In this document: piece after piece, positions 1-7,658 of the stretch
Layout of the letters: the number at the start of each line of letters is the position of its first letter
How positions within the stretch are numbered: position 1 is the first letter of the stretch
From: an uncultured Eubacteriales bacterium
GTDB taxonomy: Bacteria; Bacillota; Clostridia; Oscillospirales; CAG-272
DNA length: 7,661 nt
Assembly: GCA_958414825.1 (NCBI GenBank)
Contig: CATYXQ010000070.1
Coordinates: forward strand, 1 to 7,661
Direction: 5' to 3'
Notes under the pieces: generated by a model
Databases searched by the model: none
The model's input: only the letters and a program-made list of their open reading frames with translations
What the model was told of the DNA's origin: nothing
Program-made: the position numbers and the translations under genes

Positions 1-17
1 TGATTGCGCTATAAAGT

Positions 18-54
18 AAAAACGTAGGCCTCTGTTCGTTGAACAGAGGCCTAC
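18..54 (-). terminator. Intrinsic terminator of ppdK
   Basis: A perfect 14-base-pair stem (24-37 pairing with 41-54) is closed by a three-base loop (38-40). Read on the minus strand, the stem is followed at once by G and then five T (22-18), the U-tract of a factor-independent terminator. It lies about 65 bases beyond the ppdK stop codon and so should end that transcript. No T-tract follows the stem on the plus strand, so it should act in the minus direction only. The bases between it and ppdK (55-120) show no gene. Confidence 0.9.
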
Positions 55-120
55 AACATTTTATAATTTGATTCAGCGGGAAATTACAATTCCATATTCA
101 GTTGAACTTGAATGATTGGA

Positions 121-2751
121 TCATTTCATTTCCTTAATTGCAGCCTGTGCAGCCGAAAGTCTTGCGATCGGCACACGGAAAGGCGAGCAGGAAACATAGG
201 TCAATCCGGTTTTATGGCAGAATTCTACAGTAGACGGATCACCGCCATGCTCTCCGCATATGCCGAGTTTGATGTCCGGACGTGTTGCGCGGCCGAGTTC
301 ACATGCCATTTTGACAAGTTTGCCTACGCCGTTTTGGTCAAGCTTCGCAAACGGATCATTTTCATAAATTTTGCGGTCGTAATATGCATCCAGGAATTTG
401 CCGGCGTCATCGCGGCTGAATCCGAACGTCATCTGCGTAAGGTCGTTTGTGCCGAAGCTAAAGAATTCCGCTTCTTTTGCAATTTCATCTGCGGTAAGAG
501 CGGCACGCGGAATCTCAATCATGGTACCGACTTTATAGTGCATATCGGAGTTTGCTGCTTTGATTTCCTCATCGGCAACCGAGGTAACAACATCTTTTAC
601 AAATTTAAGTTCCTTGATTTCGCCAATCAGAGGAATCATGATTTCCGGGATAATTTCCCACTCGGGATGGTTCTTTTTGGTATTCAGTGCGGCGCGGATA
701 ACAGCTCTGGTCTGCATTTTTGCGATTTCCGGATATGTTACCGCAAGGCGGCATCCGCGATGTCCCATCATGGGGTTGAACTCATGAAGACCGGCAATAA
801 TCGTTTTGATTTCGGCCACAGTTTTACCCTGCGTTTTGGCAAGCAGTTCGATGTCTTTTTCCTCAGTGGGAACGAACTCATGAAGCGGCGGATCAAGGAA
901 GCGGATGGTAATCGGGCGTCCCTGCATGGCCTCATACAGTTCCTCAAAATCGCCCTGCTGCATCGGCAGAAGCTTTTCAAGCGCCGCTTCTCTTTGCTCG
1001 ACCGTATCGGAGCAGATCATTTCGCGGATAGCTGCAATGCGATCGTCGCTGAAGAACATGTGCTCTGTACGGCAAAGGCCGATGCCCTCGGCACCGAGTT
1101 CAAACGCTTTTTTCGCGTCGCGCGGCGTGTCCGCATTGGTACGAACCTGCAATTTTCTGTATTTATCAGCCCATCCCATAATTCTGCTGAATTCTCCGAC
1201 GATCGAAGCATCCACTGTAGGAATGATTCCGTCGTAAATACATCCGGTAGAGCCGTCGATAGAGATAAAGTCGCCCTCATGGTATGTTTTCCCCGAAAGT
1301 GTGAAGCGCTTATTGGCTTCATCCATAGCGATGGCCGAGCAGCCGGATACGCAGCAGGTACCCATGCCGCGTGCAACGACCGCTGCATGCGACGTCATAC
1401 CGCCGCGCACGGTCAGAATGCCCTGAGCAGCTTTCATGCCCTCAATATCTTCCGGAGAGGTTTCCAGACGAACAAGAACCACTTTTTCGCCGCGGTTCTT
1501 CCATTCTTTCGCATCTTCAGCCGTAAAGACAATTTTTCCGCAAGCGGCTCCGGGCGATGCGGCAAGCGCTTTTCCGACAGGTGCAGCGGCTTTCAGTGCT
1601 TTAGCGTCAAACTGCGGATGGAGCAGGGTATCAAGATTTCTCGGGTCGATCATTAATACCGCTTCCTGCTCGGAGATCATGCCCTCGTCAACCAGGTCGC
1701 ATGCGATCTTAAGCGCGGCTTTTGCGGTTCTCTTGCCGTTACGGGTCTGGAGCATATAGAGTTTTTTGTCTTCAATGGTGAACTCCATATCCTGCATGTC
1801 TCTATAGTGATTTTCGAGTTTATGGCAAATTTCAACAAACTGGTTGTAGACCTCGGGCATAACTTCTTCCAGTTTAGAAATGGGCATCGGAGTACGTACG
1901 CCCGCAACGACGTCCTCGCCCTGCGCATTCATCAGAAATTCGCCCATCAGTTTCTTTTCTCCCGTCGCGGGGTCGCGGGTAAATGCGACGCCGGTGCCAG
2001 AGGTTTCGCCCATGTTGCCGAATGCCATCATCTGAACGTTGACAGCGGTACCCCAGGAATAGGGAATGTCATTATCGCGGCGATAAATGTTCGCGCGCGG
2101 GTTGTCCCAGGAACGGAATACGGCTTTGATGGCGCCCATAAGCTGTTCTTTTGGATCGGTGGGGAAATCTACGCCGATTTTCGCTTTGTATTCATCTTTG
2201 AATTGAGAGGCAAGCTTTGCAAGATCGTCGGCAGTGAGATCAACGTCCTGCGTAACGCCTTTTTCGGCTTTCATCGCGTCGATTAATTCTTCAAAATATT
2301 TTTTACCGACCTCCATAACAACGTCGGAATACATTTGGATAAATCTTCTGTAGCAGTCCCAGGCCCATCTCGGATTGCCGGACTTTTTTGCCATAACGTC
2401 AACAACCTGTTCGTTTAAACCGAGATTGAGAATGGTGTCCATCATACCGGGCATGGAAGCGCGCGCGCCGGAGCGAACGGATACAAGAAGCGGATTTTCG
2501 AGATCGCCGAATTTTTTGCCGGTGACTGTTTCCATTTTTTCGATGTATTCCATAATTTGCGCCTGAATGTCATCGTTGATTTTCTGCCCGTCCTCGTAAT
2601 ACTGTGTGCAGGCTTCGGTAGAAATGGTGAATCCCTGCGGCACTGGAAGACCGAGACCGGTCATTTCTGCCAGGTTTGCACCTTTTCCGCCGAGAAGCTC
2701 GCGCATTTTTGCGTTTCCTTCCGAGAAGAGATAGACGTACTTTTTGCTCAT
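121..2751 (-). CDS. ppdK: Pyruvate, phosphate dikinase (PPDK)
   Basis: This cytoplasmic enzyme interconverts ATP + phosphate + pyruvate with AMP + PPi + phosphoenolpyruvate. In fermentative clostridia it often works in the glycolytic direction, recovering energy from PPi. The 876 residues are full length (the Clostridium symbiosum enzyme has about 874). The N-terminal nucleotide-binding domain (about 1-340) shows GGKGANL (K23), SVRSGARASMPG (R93) and QTRNGKR (R337). The swivelling phosphohistidine domain (about 390-510) carries GGMTSHAAVVARG with the phospho-accepting His455. The C-terminal PEP/pyruvate TIM barrel shows R561 (GLCRTEH), R617 (IRFLDPPLHEF), E746 (MIEIPRAA), N769 (FGTNDLTQ) and the catalytic Cys832 (ICGEHGGDP). 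All expected catalytic residues are present. The start is an ATG at 2749-2751, preceded by GGAGG with a 10-base gap. It is a single-gene unit, divergent from pth, with its own terminator. No PPDK regulatory protein gene lies in the window. The identification is essentially certain; the direction of flux is inference. Confidence 0.98.
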   Translation of the reverse strand: MSKKYVYLFSEGNAKMRELLGGKGANLAEMTGLGLPVPQGFTISTEACTQYYEDGQKINDDIQAQIMEYIEKMETVTGKKFGDLENPLLVSVRSGARASMPGMMDTILNLGLNEQVVDVMAKKSGNPRWAWDCYRRFIQMYSDVVMEVGKKYFEELIDAMKAEKGVTQDVDLTADDLAKLASQFKDEYKAKIGVDFPTDPKEQLMGAIKAVFRSWDNPRANIYRRDNDIPYSWGTAVNVQMMAFGNMGETSGTGVAFTRDPATGEKKLMGEFLMNAQGEDVVAGVRTPMPISKLEEVMPEVYNQFVEICHKLENHYRDMQDMEFTIEDKKLYMLQTRNGKRTAKAALKIACDLVDEGMISEQEAVLMIDPRNLDTLLHPQFDAKALKAAAPVGKALAASPGAACGKIVFTAEDAKEWKNRGEKVVLVRLETSPEDIEGMKAAQGILTVRGGMTSHAAVVARGMGTCCVSGCSAIAMDEANKRFTLSGKTYHEGDFISIDGSTGCIYDGIIPTVDASIVGEFSRIMGWADKYRKLQVRTNADTPRDAKKAFELGAEGIGLCRTEHMFFSDDRIAAIREMICSDTVEQREAALEKLLPMQQGDFEELYEAMQGRPITIRFLDPPLHEFVPTEEKDIELLAKTQGKTVAEIKTIIAGLHEFNPMMGHRGCRLAVTYPEIAKMQTRAVIRAALNTKKNHPEWEIIPEIMIPLIGEIKELKFVKDVVTSVADEEIKAANSDMHYKVGTMIEIPRAALTADEIAKEAEFFSFGTNDLTQMTFGFSRDDAGKFLDAYYDRKIYENDPFAKLDQNGVGKLVKMACELGRATRPDIKLGICGEHGGDPSTVEFCHKTGLTYVSCSPFRVPIARLSAAQAAIKEMK

Positions 2752-2761
2752 ACTGTTTAGA

Positions 2762-2766
2762 CCTCC
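2762..2766 (-). promoter_or_regulatory. Ribosome binding site of ppdK
   Basis: Minus-strand GGAGG lies 10 bases before the ATG at 2751. It is a strong Shine-Dalgarno and supports that ATG as the start of ppdK. Confidence 0.8.
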
Positions 2767-2867
2767 AACATTTTATGATATAAATATTTCTATTCGGGAC
2801 ATTTTGTAAGCAGTTTAGAGCGTCTTTTTTCTCTTATGTAGATAAAAAGGCGTAAACCGCAACCAAT

Positions 2868-2896
2868 AGTATACCATATCCCCCCAAAAATATCCA
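2868..2896 (-). promoter_or_regulatory. Candidate sigma-A promoter of ppdK
   Basis: On the minus strand, TGGATA (2896-2891; 4 of 6 matches to the -35 consensus) is separated by 17 bases from TATACT (2873-2868; 5 of 6 to the -10). The bases TGG directly in front of the -10 give an extended -10 motif. Transcription would start near 2861, leaving a leader of about 110 bases before the ppdK ATG. The spacer contains T5 followed by G6. I found no clear riboswitch or leader terminator in this leader. This is a motif-based call. Confidence 0.55.
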
Positions 2897-2977
2897 CTCT
2901 TTTTAAAAAAAATTGGGATAAAAAGGTATAAAATTTCAGTAAAAAATTACACGTTAAGTTGTATTTTTAAATAAATC

Positions 2978-3006
2978 TTGCATTTGCAGAAAATTTAAGG
3001 TATAAT
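2978..3006 (+). promoter_or_regulatory. Sigma-A promoter of the pth-mfd operon
   Basis: TTGCAT (2978-2983) is followed after exactly 17 bases by a perfect TATAAT (3001-3006), in a very AT-rich context (2889-3050). Transcription would start around 3012-3014, giving a short leader of roughly 43 bases before the pth ATG. The -35 is only a partial match, but the perfect -10 and ideal spacing make this convincing. It faces away from the ppdK promoter, with about 80 bases between the two elements. Confidence 0.75.
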
Positions 3007-3044
3007 AAAAAAATATGAATTTGCGAAAATTGAATCAAAATTTC

Positions 3045-3051
3045 AGGTGAT
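3045..3051 (+). promoter_or_regulatory. Ribosome binding site that decides the pth start
   Basis: AGGTGAT (3045-3051) matches the right half of the full Shine-Dalgarno consensus and lies four bases before the ATG at 3056. The alternative in-frame GTG at 3047 sits inside this site and has no purine-rich stretch of its own upstream. The ATG at 3056 is therefore the better start. Confidence 0.65.
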
Positions 3052-3055
3052 TGCA

Positions 3056-3691
3056 ATGAGCAGTATATTTGATTTGTTTAAGAAGATCGAAAGTGAAAAT
3101 CAAAATCAGACAGAGCCGAATACGATTTCTTATATTGTGACGGGACTCGGAAATCCTGGAGATAAATATACGTTTACACGGCACAATACTGGATTTTTAG
3201 CGCTTGATTTTATTGCGCAGAAATTGGGCGTTCGTCTGCATAAATTGAAATTTAAATCACTTTGCGCTGAAGCGGCGCTGAATGGTCGGCGTGTGCTTTT
3301 TCTGAAGCCGCAGACATTTATGAATTTGTCTGGAGAAGCGGTGCGAGCCGCTGCGGATTTTTATAAGATTCCGCCGGAGAATATTCTTGTGATTTTTGAT
3401 GATGTTAATTTTGACGTGGGAACACTTCGTATTCGGCGCAGTGGGAGCGACGGTGGTCACAACGGCATGAAGAACATTATTTATCAGATGAATTCTGACG
3501 CCTGTCCGCGCATAAAAATAGGTGTAGGCAAGAAGCCTTCTCCGAATTATGACCTTGCGGATTTTGTGCTCAGTACGTTTTCGGAGGCGGACAGAAAGGT
3601 TTTGTTTTCGACATTTGAAAACGTGTATGATTGTGTTATGCGAATCGTTGGCGGCGATATTGACAAAGCCATGAGTTTATACAATAAGTAA
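3056..3691 (+). CDS. pth: Peptidyl-tRNA hydrolase (Pth, bacterial type)
   Basis: This cytosolic esterase cleaves peptidyl-tRNAs that drop off ribosomes, freeing tRNA for reuse; it is usually essential in bacteria. The 211 residues carry the family signatures: GLGNPG with N33, TRHNTGF with catalytic His43, KPQTFMNLSG with N90, FDDVNFD with D115, and GSDGGHNGMKNI with His135 and N136. These correspond to E. coli N10, H20, N68, D93 and H113/N114. The first ~25 residues (MSSIFDLFKKIESEN, then a Gln/Asn/Thr-rich stretch) precede the usual start of the fold, so the protein is slightly longer than the common 185-200 residues. The ATG at 3056 was chosen for its ribosome binding site; an in-frame GTG at 3047 would add three residues. 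mfd begins 12 bases after the TAA, so the two are almost surely cotranscribed. Third codon positions look more AT-rich than in mfd. Confidence 0.97.
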   Translation: MSSIFDLFKKIESENQNQTEPNTISYIVTGLGNPGDKYTFTRHNTGFLALDFIAQKLGVRLHKLKFKSLCAEAALNGRRVLFLKPQTFMNLSGEAVRAAADFYKIPPENILVIFDDVNFDVGTLRIRRSGSDGGHNGMKNIIYQMNSDACPRIKIGVGKKPSPNYDLADFVLSTFSEADRKVLFSTFENVYDCVMRIVGGDIDKAMSLYNK

Positions 3692-3703
3692 CGGGGGCGT
3701 TAT

Positions 3704-6700
3704 ATGGGCGTTTTTTCAAAGTCTGTCCGACTGGATCGGGAATATGAACAGATTCTGGAATGCGTGCGGCAGCAAATGCGTCAAAAGCCGCTGCCTTTGG
3801 CGATAAGCGGAATGCCTCCGGTAGTGGAAAATGCATTTACTGCGGCGTTTACGCAGGATTTTACCGATGCATTTGGATGCGGAATCTTGATTTTGATGCC
3901 GGATGATAAATCGGTGATTCGGCTTACCGAGTACCTGCGTGCACAGGGAATCGACGCGTACCGCTTTGTGCGGCGCGAGTGGAATCTCTATAATATTACA
4001 GCCTCCCATGAGAATGAGCATGAGAGGCTTTTCGTCTTGTCTAAAATACTCGCGGAGCAATTTTCCGCTGTGGTGACAACGCCGGCGGCTGCGCTTGGCT
4101 ATACCATGCCGCGTGCGGTTTTGGATGCGTATCGCTTTTGCTATCGCGTGGGCGATATTGCGAATTTACAGGATACTGCGTCTCTGTTGCTCGAAATGGG
4201 CTACGCGAGAGTGGAAAGCGTAGATTATCCTGGACAGTTTTCTGTGCGAGGCGGTATTTTAGACGTATTTCCGCCGCAGGAGGCAGAGAATCGTTTGCCG
4301 TATCGCATTGAGTTTTTCGGGGATGAGATTGACCGGATTTGCGTGTTTGATCCGCTGACGCAGCGGGGCGCGGAAAATTACGAATCGGTCTGGATATTGC
4401 CGGTACATGAAGTGCTGTACGGGCAAAAGGAGCGGGAAGCAATCCGGAAAAAAGTTGAAGCCTGTTTAAAAAAATGTGAATCGGAAGACGGCCGTAAAGA
4501 GCTTTTGCAGGAGATCGCGGCAATCGACGGCGGACAACCGCTGCATTTTGCCGATAAATATATTTCGCTGATTTATCCGCAAAAAGAGTGTTTGCTGGAG
4601 TATTTTTCACAGAAAACGGCGGTGCTTTTTTGCGGCACAAACGCGCTGCGCGAACAGACTGAGGCGCTCGGTCGGCTGGAGGGGGAACTTATCACCGGGC
4701 TTTTGGAACATGGGGTGATTTCGGGGGGAACGGTTGAGTTTTCTGCACCGGGAACGCGTTTGGACAGTTTTGCCGCGAAAAATCTTCCTGTTCATCTCAA
4801 TACCCTTGCGGTCGGTCTCGGCGGCGTGCGGATCAGCGGCATGTTTACATACCGTTGTCGGCAGTTGGCCTCTTATTTTAAAAATTACGCTTTGCTTAAA
4901 GACGATCTTGAAAGCTATGTAAAAAATAAATATCGTATTTTACTTTCCTGTGAAAATGACGCTGAGGTCAAAAGTATGATGGAATCGTTGAGCCGCGACG
5001 GTTTCAGAACGGTTTATCTCGGAGAAGACGCATCGGTTTCAGACCTTGCTTGGGGCGTTGTATATTTGTGCAGGGAACCGCTGGAAAGCGGTTATGAACT
5101 GTTTGTTCCGAAGCTTGCGGCGTTGACGCTTTTCGGAACGGACAGCGCGAAATTTTCGCCGCGCCGGAAAAAGAGAGCGCCGAAAGTTCCCGCTGGGCAA
5201 AAGATTTTGTCCTATGCGGATCTGGAAATCGGCGATTATGTCGTGCATGCGAATTACGGAATCGGAAAATATCTCGGCATTCAAAATCTTACGGTGGCCG
5301 GCGTTTCGCGTGATTATATCAATATTCAGTACGCCGGGGCGGATAAGTTGTTTTTGCCGGTGGACAATTTGGATATGGTGTCGCGGTATATTGGCGCGCA
5401 TTCGGATGACGGTCTGTTGAAGCTGTCGAAAATGGGCGGAACCGATTGGCAGAAAGCCAAAACAAGAGCCAAAAGCGCTGTACGGGATATGGCGAAAACG
5501 TTGATTGCTTTATATGCGGAAAGAATGCGGAAAAGCGGCTTTGCTTTCCCTGAGGACGATCAGATGCAAAGGGATTTTGAGTCGGCGTTTGAATATGAGG
5601 AAACACAGAGCCAATTAACTGCAATTGAAGAAATTAAGCAAGACATGCAGCGCCCTGTTCCTATGGATCGTCTGCTATGCGGGGATGTCGGGTTCGGAAA
5701 GACGGAGGTCGCGCTGCGCGCCGCGTTTAAAGCCATTGAAGCGGGAAAGCAGGTCGCAATTTTGGTTCCGACAACGATTCTTGCCTTGCAGCATTTTCAA
5801 ACTGCGGTGTCGCGGATGCGAAATTTCCCAGTAACCGTGGAGATGGTTTCGCGTTTCCGCACGGCACGGCAGCAGGGTGAGATCCTTCGTGCCTTGAAAC
5901 GCGGTGAGATTGATCTGATTATCGGTACGCACCGCTTGATTTCATCGGATGTGCAGTTCCGAAATTTAGGTATGTTGATTGTCGATGAAGAACAGCGTTT
6001 CGGCGTGGCGCAGAAAGAAAAGCTTAAGCAAATGGCAAAAAATATCGATGTGCTTTCACTTTCCGCGACGCCGATTCCAAGAACGCTGAATATGGCAATA
6101 GGCGGAATACGGGATATGTCCGTACTGGATGAACCGCCCGAGGATCGTTTGCCCGTTCAAACCTATGTATTGGAATACGATCCGATTATCATCGGTGAAG
6201 CGATTCGGCATGAGCTTGCGCGCGGCGGTCAGGTGTTTTATCTATACAACCGTGTGGAATCTATTGACCGTCTTGCCGCGAAAATGGCCCGAGAGTTTCC
6301 AAGCGCCAGTGTGGCGGTTGCGCACGGTCAAATGGAACGTGAAGAGATCGAAGAAATTTGGCAGGCGCTGATTGACGGAAAAATCGACATTTTAGTATGT
6401 ACAACGATCATTGAAACGGGCGTGGATGTACCGAATGCCAATACTTTAATTATCGAAGACGCGGATCGCATGGGGCTGTCGCAATTGCACCAGCTTCGCG
6501 GACGGGTAGGGCGTTCAGGACGGCGTGCGTATGCCTATTTCACGTACCGGCAGGGCAAGGCTGTCTCTGAAATTGCGGCAAAGCGGTTGGCTGCCATTCG
6601 GGAATATGCGGAATTCGGCGGCGGTTTCCGTATTGCGCTTCGTGATTTGGAAATTCGCGGTGCGGGCAACATGCTCGGCGCTGAGCAGCATGGACATTTG

Positions 6701-7225
6701 GATGCAGTTGGCTACGATATGTATATCAAATTGCTGAATGAAGCAGTTCTCGAAGAAAAAGGCGAGATTCCGGTTGAGGTGAAAGAGTGCAAGATGGATA
6801 TTCCGCTGGATGCGTATATCCCGGAATCGTATATTTTCTCATCGGCCGGACGTATGGAAATGTATAAAAAAATTGCGTTGATTGAGACATCGGCTGATCT
6901 CGATGATGTTGCCGACGAATTGTTTGATCGGTATGGAGAGTTTGGCAGACCGGTACACAATTTGATGCAGATTTCTTTGGTGCGGCATATGGCGCAGCGC
7001 GCGGGTCTTACGTTGGTTCGGGTGCAAAACGGTGAAATCAATTTGTTTGCCGACCGGTTTGATGTGGCGCGCTGGAGCGTTGTGGCGTATGAATGGAACA
7101 ATAGACTACGCTTCATTACATCGGCAAAAACATATTTATCGTATCGATTGCGAAAAAATGAAGAGGCAGTAGATATTTTGGCGCGTATGCTGGGACAATA
7201 TGAAAACGCAAATCAAGATGAATGA
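3704..7225 (+). CDS. mfd: Transcription-repair coupling factor Mfd
   Basis: Mfd is an ATP-driven DNA translocase that binds stalled RNA polymerase, pushes it off DNA and recruits UvrA for nucleotide excision repair. The 1173 residues are typical for the family. The UvrB-like, UvrA-binding N-terminal module (about 1-350) includes VRGGILDVFP (181-190). A CarD-like RNA polymerase interaction domain (about 505-565) begins near GDYVVHANYGIGKYLG (from 510). The RecG-like superfamily 2 motor follows: Walker A GDVGFGKT (660-667, K666), DEEQ box (761-764), SATPIPRT (787-794) and motif VI QLHQLRGRVGRSGR (927-940). The translocation motif RDLEIRGAGN is at 980-989. The C-terminal regulatory D7 domain covers roughly 1020-1130. 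All motor motifs are intact. The ATG at 3704 follows GGGGG (3693-3697) with a six-base gap, a modest ribosome binding site. It is the second gene after pth, as in Bacillus subtilis (spoVC-mfd), and no separate promoter was seen. Confidence 0.98.
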   Translation: MGVFSKSVRLDREYEQILECVRQQMRQKPLPLAISGMPPVVENAFTAAFTQDFTDAFGCGILILMPDDKSVIRLTEYLRAQGIDAYRFVRREWNLYNITASHENEHERLFVLSKILAEQFSAVVTTPAAALGYTMPRAVLDAYRFCYRVGDIANLQDTASLLLEMGYARVESVDYPGQFSVRGGILDVFPPQEAENRLPYRIEFFGDEIDRICVFDPLTQRGAENYESVWILPVHEVLYGQKEREAIRKKVEACLKKCESEDGRKELLQEIAAIDGGQPLHFADKYISLIYPQKECLLEYFSQKTAVLFCGTNALREQTEALGRLEGELITGLLEHGVISGGTVEFSAPGTRLDSFAAKNLPVHLNTLAVGLGGVRISGMFTYRCRQLASYFKNYALLKDDLESYVKNKYRILLSCENDAEVKSMMESLSRDGFRTVYLGEDASVSDLAWGVVYLCREPLESGYELFVPKLAALTLFGTDSAKFSPRRKKRAPKVPAGQKILSYADLEIGDYVVHANYGIGKYLGIQNLTVAGVSRDYINIQYAGADKLFLPVDNLDMVSRYIGAHSDDGLLKLSKMGGTDWQKAKTRAKSAVRDMAKTLIALYAERMRKSGFAFPEDDQMQRDFESAFEYEETQSQLTAIEEIKQDMQRPVPMDRLLCGDVGFGKTEVALRAAFKAIEAGKQVAILVPTTILALQHFQTAVSRMRNFPVTVEMVSRFRTARQQGEILRALKRGEIDLIIGTHRLISSDVQFRNLGMLIVDEEQRFGVAQKEKLKQMAKNIDVLSLSATPIPRTLNMAIGGIRDMSVLDEPPEDRLPVQTYVLEYDPIIIGEAIRHELARGGQVFYLYNRVESIDRLAAKMAREFPSASVAVAHGQMEREEIEEIWQALIDGKIDILVCTTIIETGVDVPNANTLIIEDADRMGLSQLHQLRGRVGRSGRRAYAYFTYRQGKAVSEIAAKRLAAIREYAEFGGGFRIALRDLEIRGAGNMLGAEQHGHLDAVGYDMYIKLLNEAVLEEKGEIPVEVKECKMDIPLDAYIPESYIFSSAGRMEMYKKIALIETSADLDDVADELFDRYGEFGRPVHNLMQISLVRHMAQRAGLTLVRVQNGEINLFADRFDVARWSVVAYEWNNRLRFITSAKTYLSYRLRKNEEAVDILARMLGQYENANQDE

Positions 7226-7231
7226 GATTTT

Positions 7232-7268
7232 TACAGTGTCTGCCGCTGTTATGGCGACAGGCGCTGTA
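7232..7268 (+). other. Long hairpin just after mfd (possible operon 3' end)
   Basis: A 15-position stem (7232-7246 with 7254-7268) has one C-A mismatch, two G-U pairs and a seven-base loop. It starts six bases after the mfd stop. No run of T follows on the plus strand, so it does not qualify as a standard intrinsic terminator. It could stabilise the 3' end of the mRNA or be a weak or factor-dependent end. No better terminator for pth-mfd was found before the tRNA promoter. Confidence 0.5.
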
Positions 7269-7377
7269 AGCTGAATTGCAAATGCAGTAAATTGTCATGT
7301 TTTGGGACGGATTTTTGCGCAAAAACAGGGATATAAAATGCAATAAGCAGAAAATTTTGTAAAATTCAAAAAAAGTA

Positions 7378-7406
7378 TTGCAATTTACGCTCCGCTATGC
7401 TATAAT
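7378..7406 (+). promoter_or_regulatory. Sigma-A promoter of tRNA-Glu
   Basis: TTGCAA (7378-7383), a 17-base spacer and a perfect TATAAT (7401-7406) preceded by TGC (extended -10) form a strong promoter. Transcription should start near 7413, about 11 bases before the first base of the mature tRNA. The arrangement matches the pth promoter in spacing and -10. Confidence 0.85.
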
Positions 7407-7423
7407 TCTATCGTTGTCAGTTC

Positions 7424-7498
7424 GGCCCGTTGGTCAAGCGGCTAAGACATCGCCCTCTCACGGCGAAAACGGGAGTTCGATTCTCCCACGGGTCACCA
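7424..7498 (+). tRNA. tRNA-Glu, anticodon CUC
   Basis: The sequence folds into a complete 75-base cloverleaf. The seven-pair acceptor stem is 7424-7430 with 7488-7494 (one G-U pair), and the discriminator is A7495 with an encoded CCA at 7496-7498. The D arm is a three-pair stem (7433-7435 with 7446-7448) with a loop containing GG. The anticodon stem is 7450-7454 with 7462-7466, and its loop (7455-7461) gives anticodon CUC at 7457-7459. The variable loop has four bases, and the T arm is 7471-7475 with 7483-7487, enclosing TTCGATT. CUC reads GAG, so this is tRNA-Glu; the GGCCCGTTGGTCAAG opening is also typical of bacterial tRNA-Glu. The commoner bacterial glutamate tRNA has UUC, so this looks like an additional isoacceptor. 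It has its own promoter and terminator and stands alone. Confidence 0.96.
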
Positions 7499-7557
7499 AA
7501 ACACGCAAGGACGAATCTTGTATATTGTGAAGAATGTTTTTGCATTGGAAGAAAAAA

Positions 7558-7590
7558 CCGCCTAAGTCTTATGATTTAGGCGGTTTTTTT
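7558..7590 (+). terminator. Intrinsic terminator after tRNA-Glu
   Basis: CCGCCTAAGTC (7558-7568) pairs with 7573-7583 to form an 11-pair stem (one G-U) with a four-base loop, followed by seven T (7584-7590). It lies about 60 bases after the tRNA. Six A (7552-7557) precede the stem, so it also reads as a terminator on the minus strand and could serve a converging transcript from beyond the right edge. Confidence 0.92.
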
Positions 7591-7634
7591 GTAAAACGAA
7601 AACTATGCGATAGCCGCGTGGTTGAAAAAAGGTT

Positions 7635-7658
7635 AACGGGTGAGGAAAATCCTCCGTT
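7635..7658. other. Small bulged hairpin at the right edge, unassigned
   Basis: GAGGA (7642-7646) and TCCTC (7650-7654) form a stem with an AAA loop, extended by AACG (7635-7638) with CGTT (7655-7658) across a three-base bulge. It sits 45 bases beyond the terminator and three bases before the window ends. It may belong to an RNA leader, a structured RNA or the edge of a gene outside the window. I assign no function. Confidence 0.25.

Noticed and set aside
112..1656. A 514-codon open frame on the plus strand opposite ppdK
   Set aside because: It lies entirely antisense to a certain gene. Its translation is rich in Cys, Phe, His and Arg with no recognisable domain, and no ribosome binding site or promoter was found. 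It is a frame shadow of ppdK codon usage.
2752..2867. Riboswitch or attenuator in the ppdK leader
   Set aside because: Only very short, weak stems can be formed, and no known aptamer signature or leader terminator is visible.
3047..3691. pth starting at the GTG at 3047
   Set aside because: The GTG is part of the ribosome binding site for the ATG at 3056 and has no such site of its own upstream.
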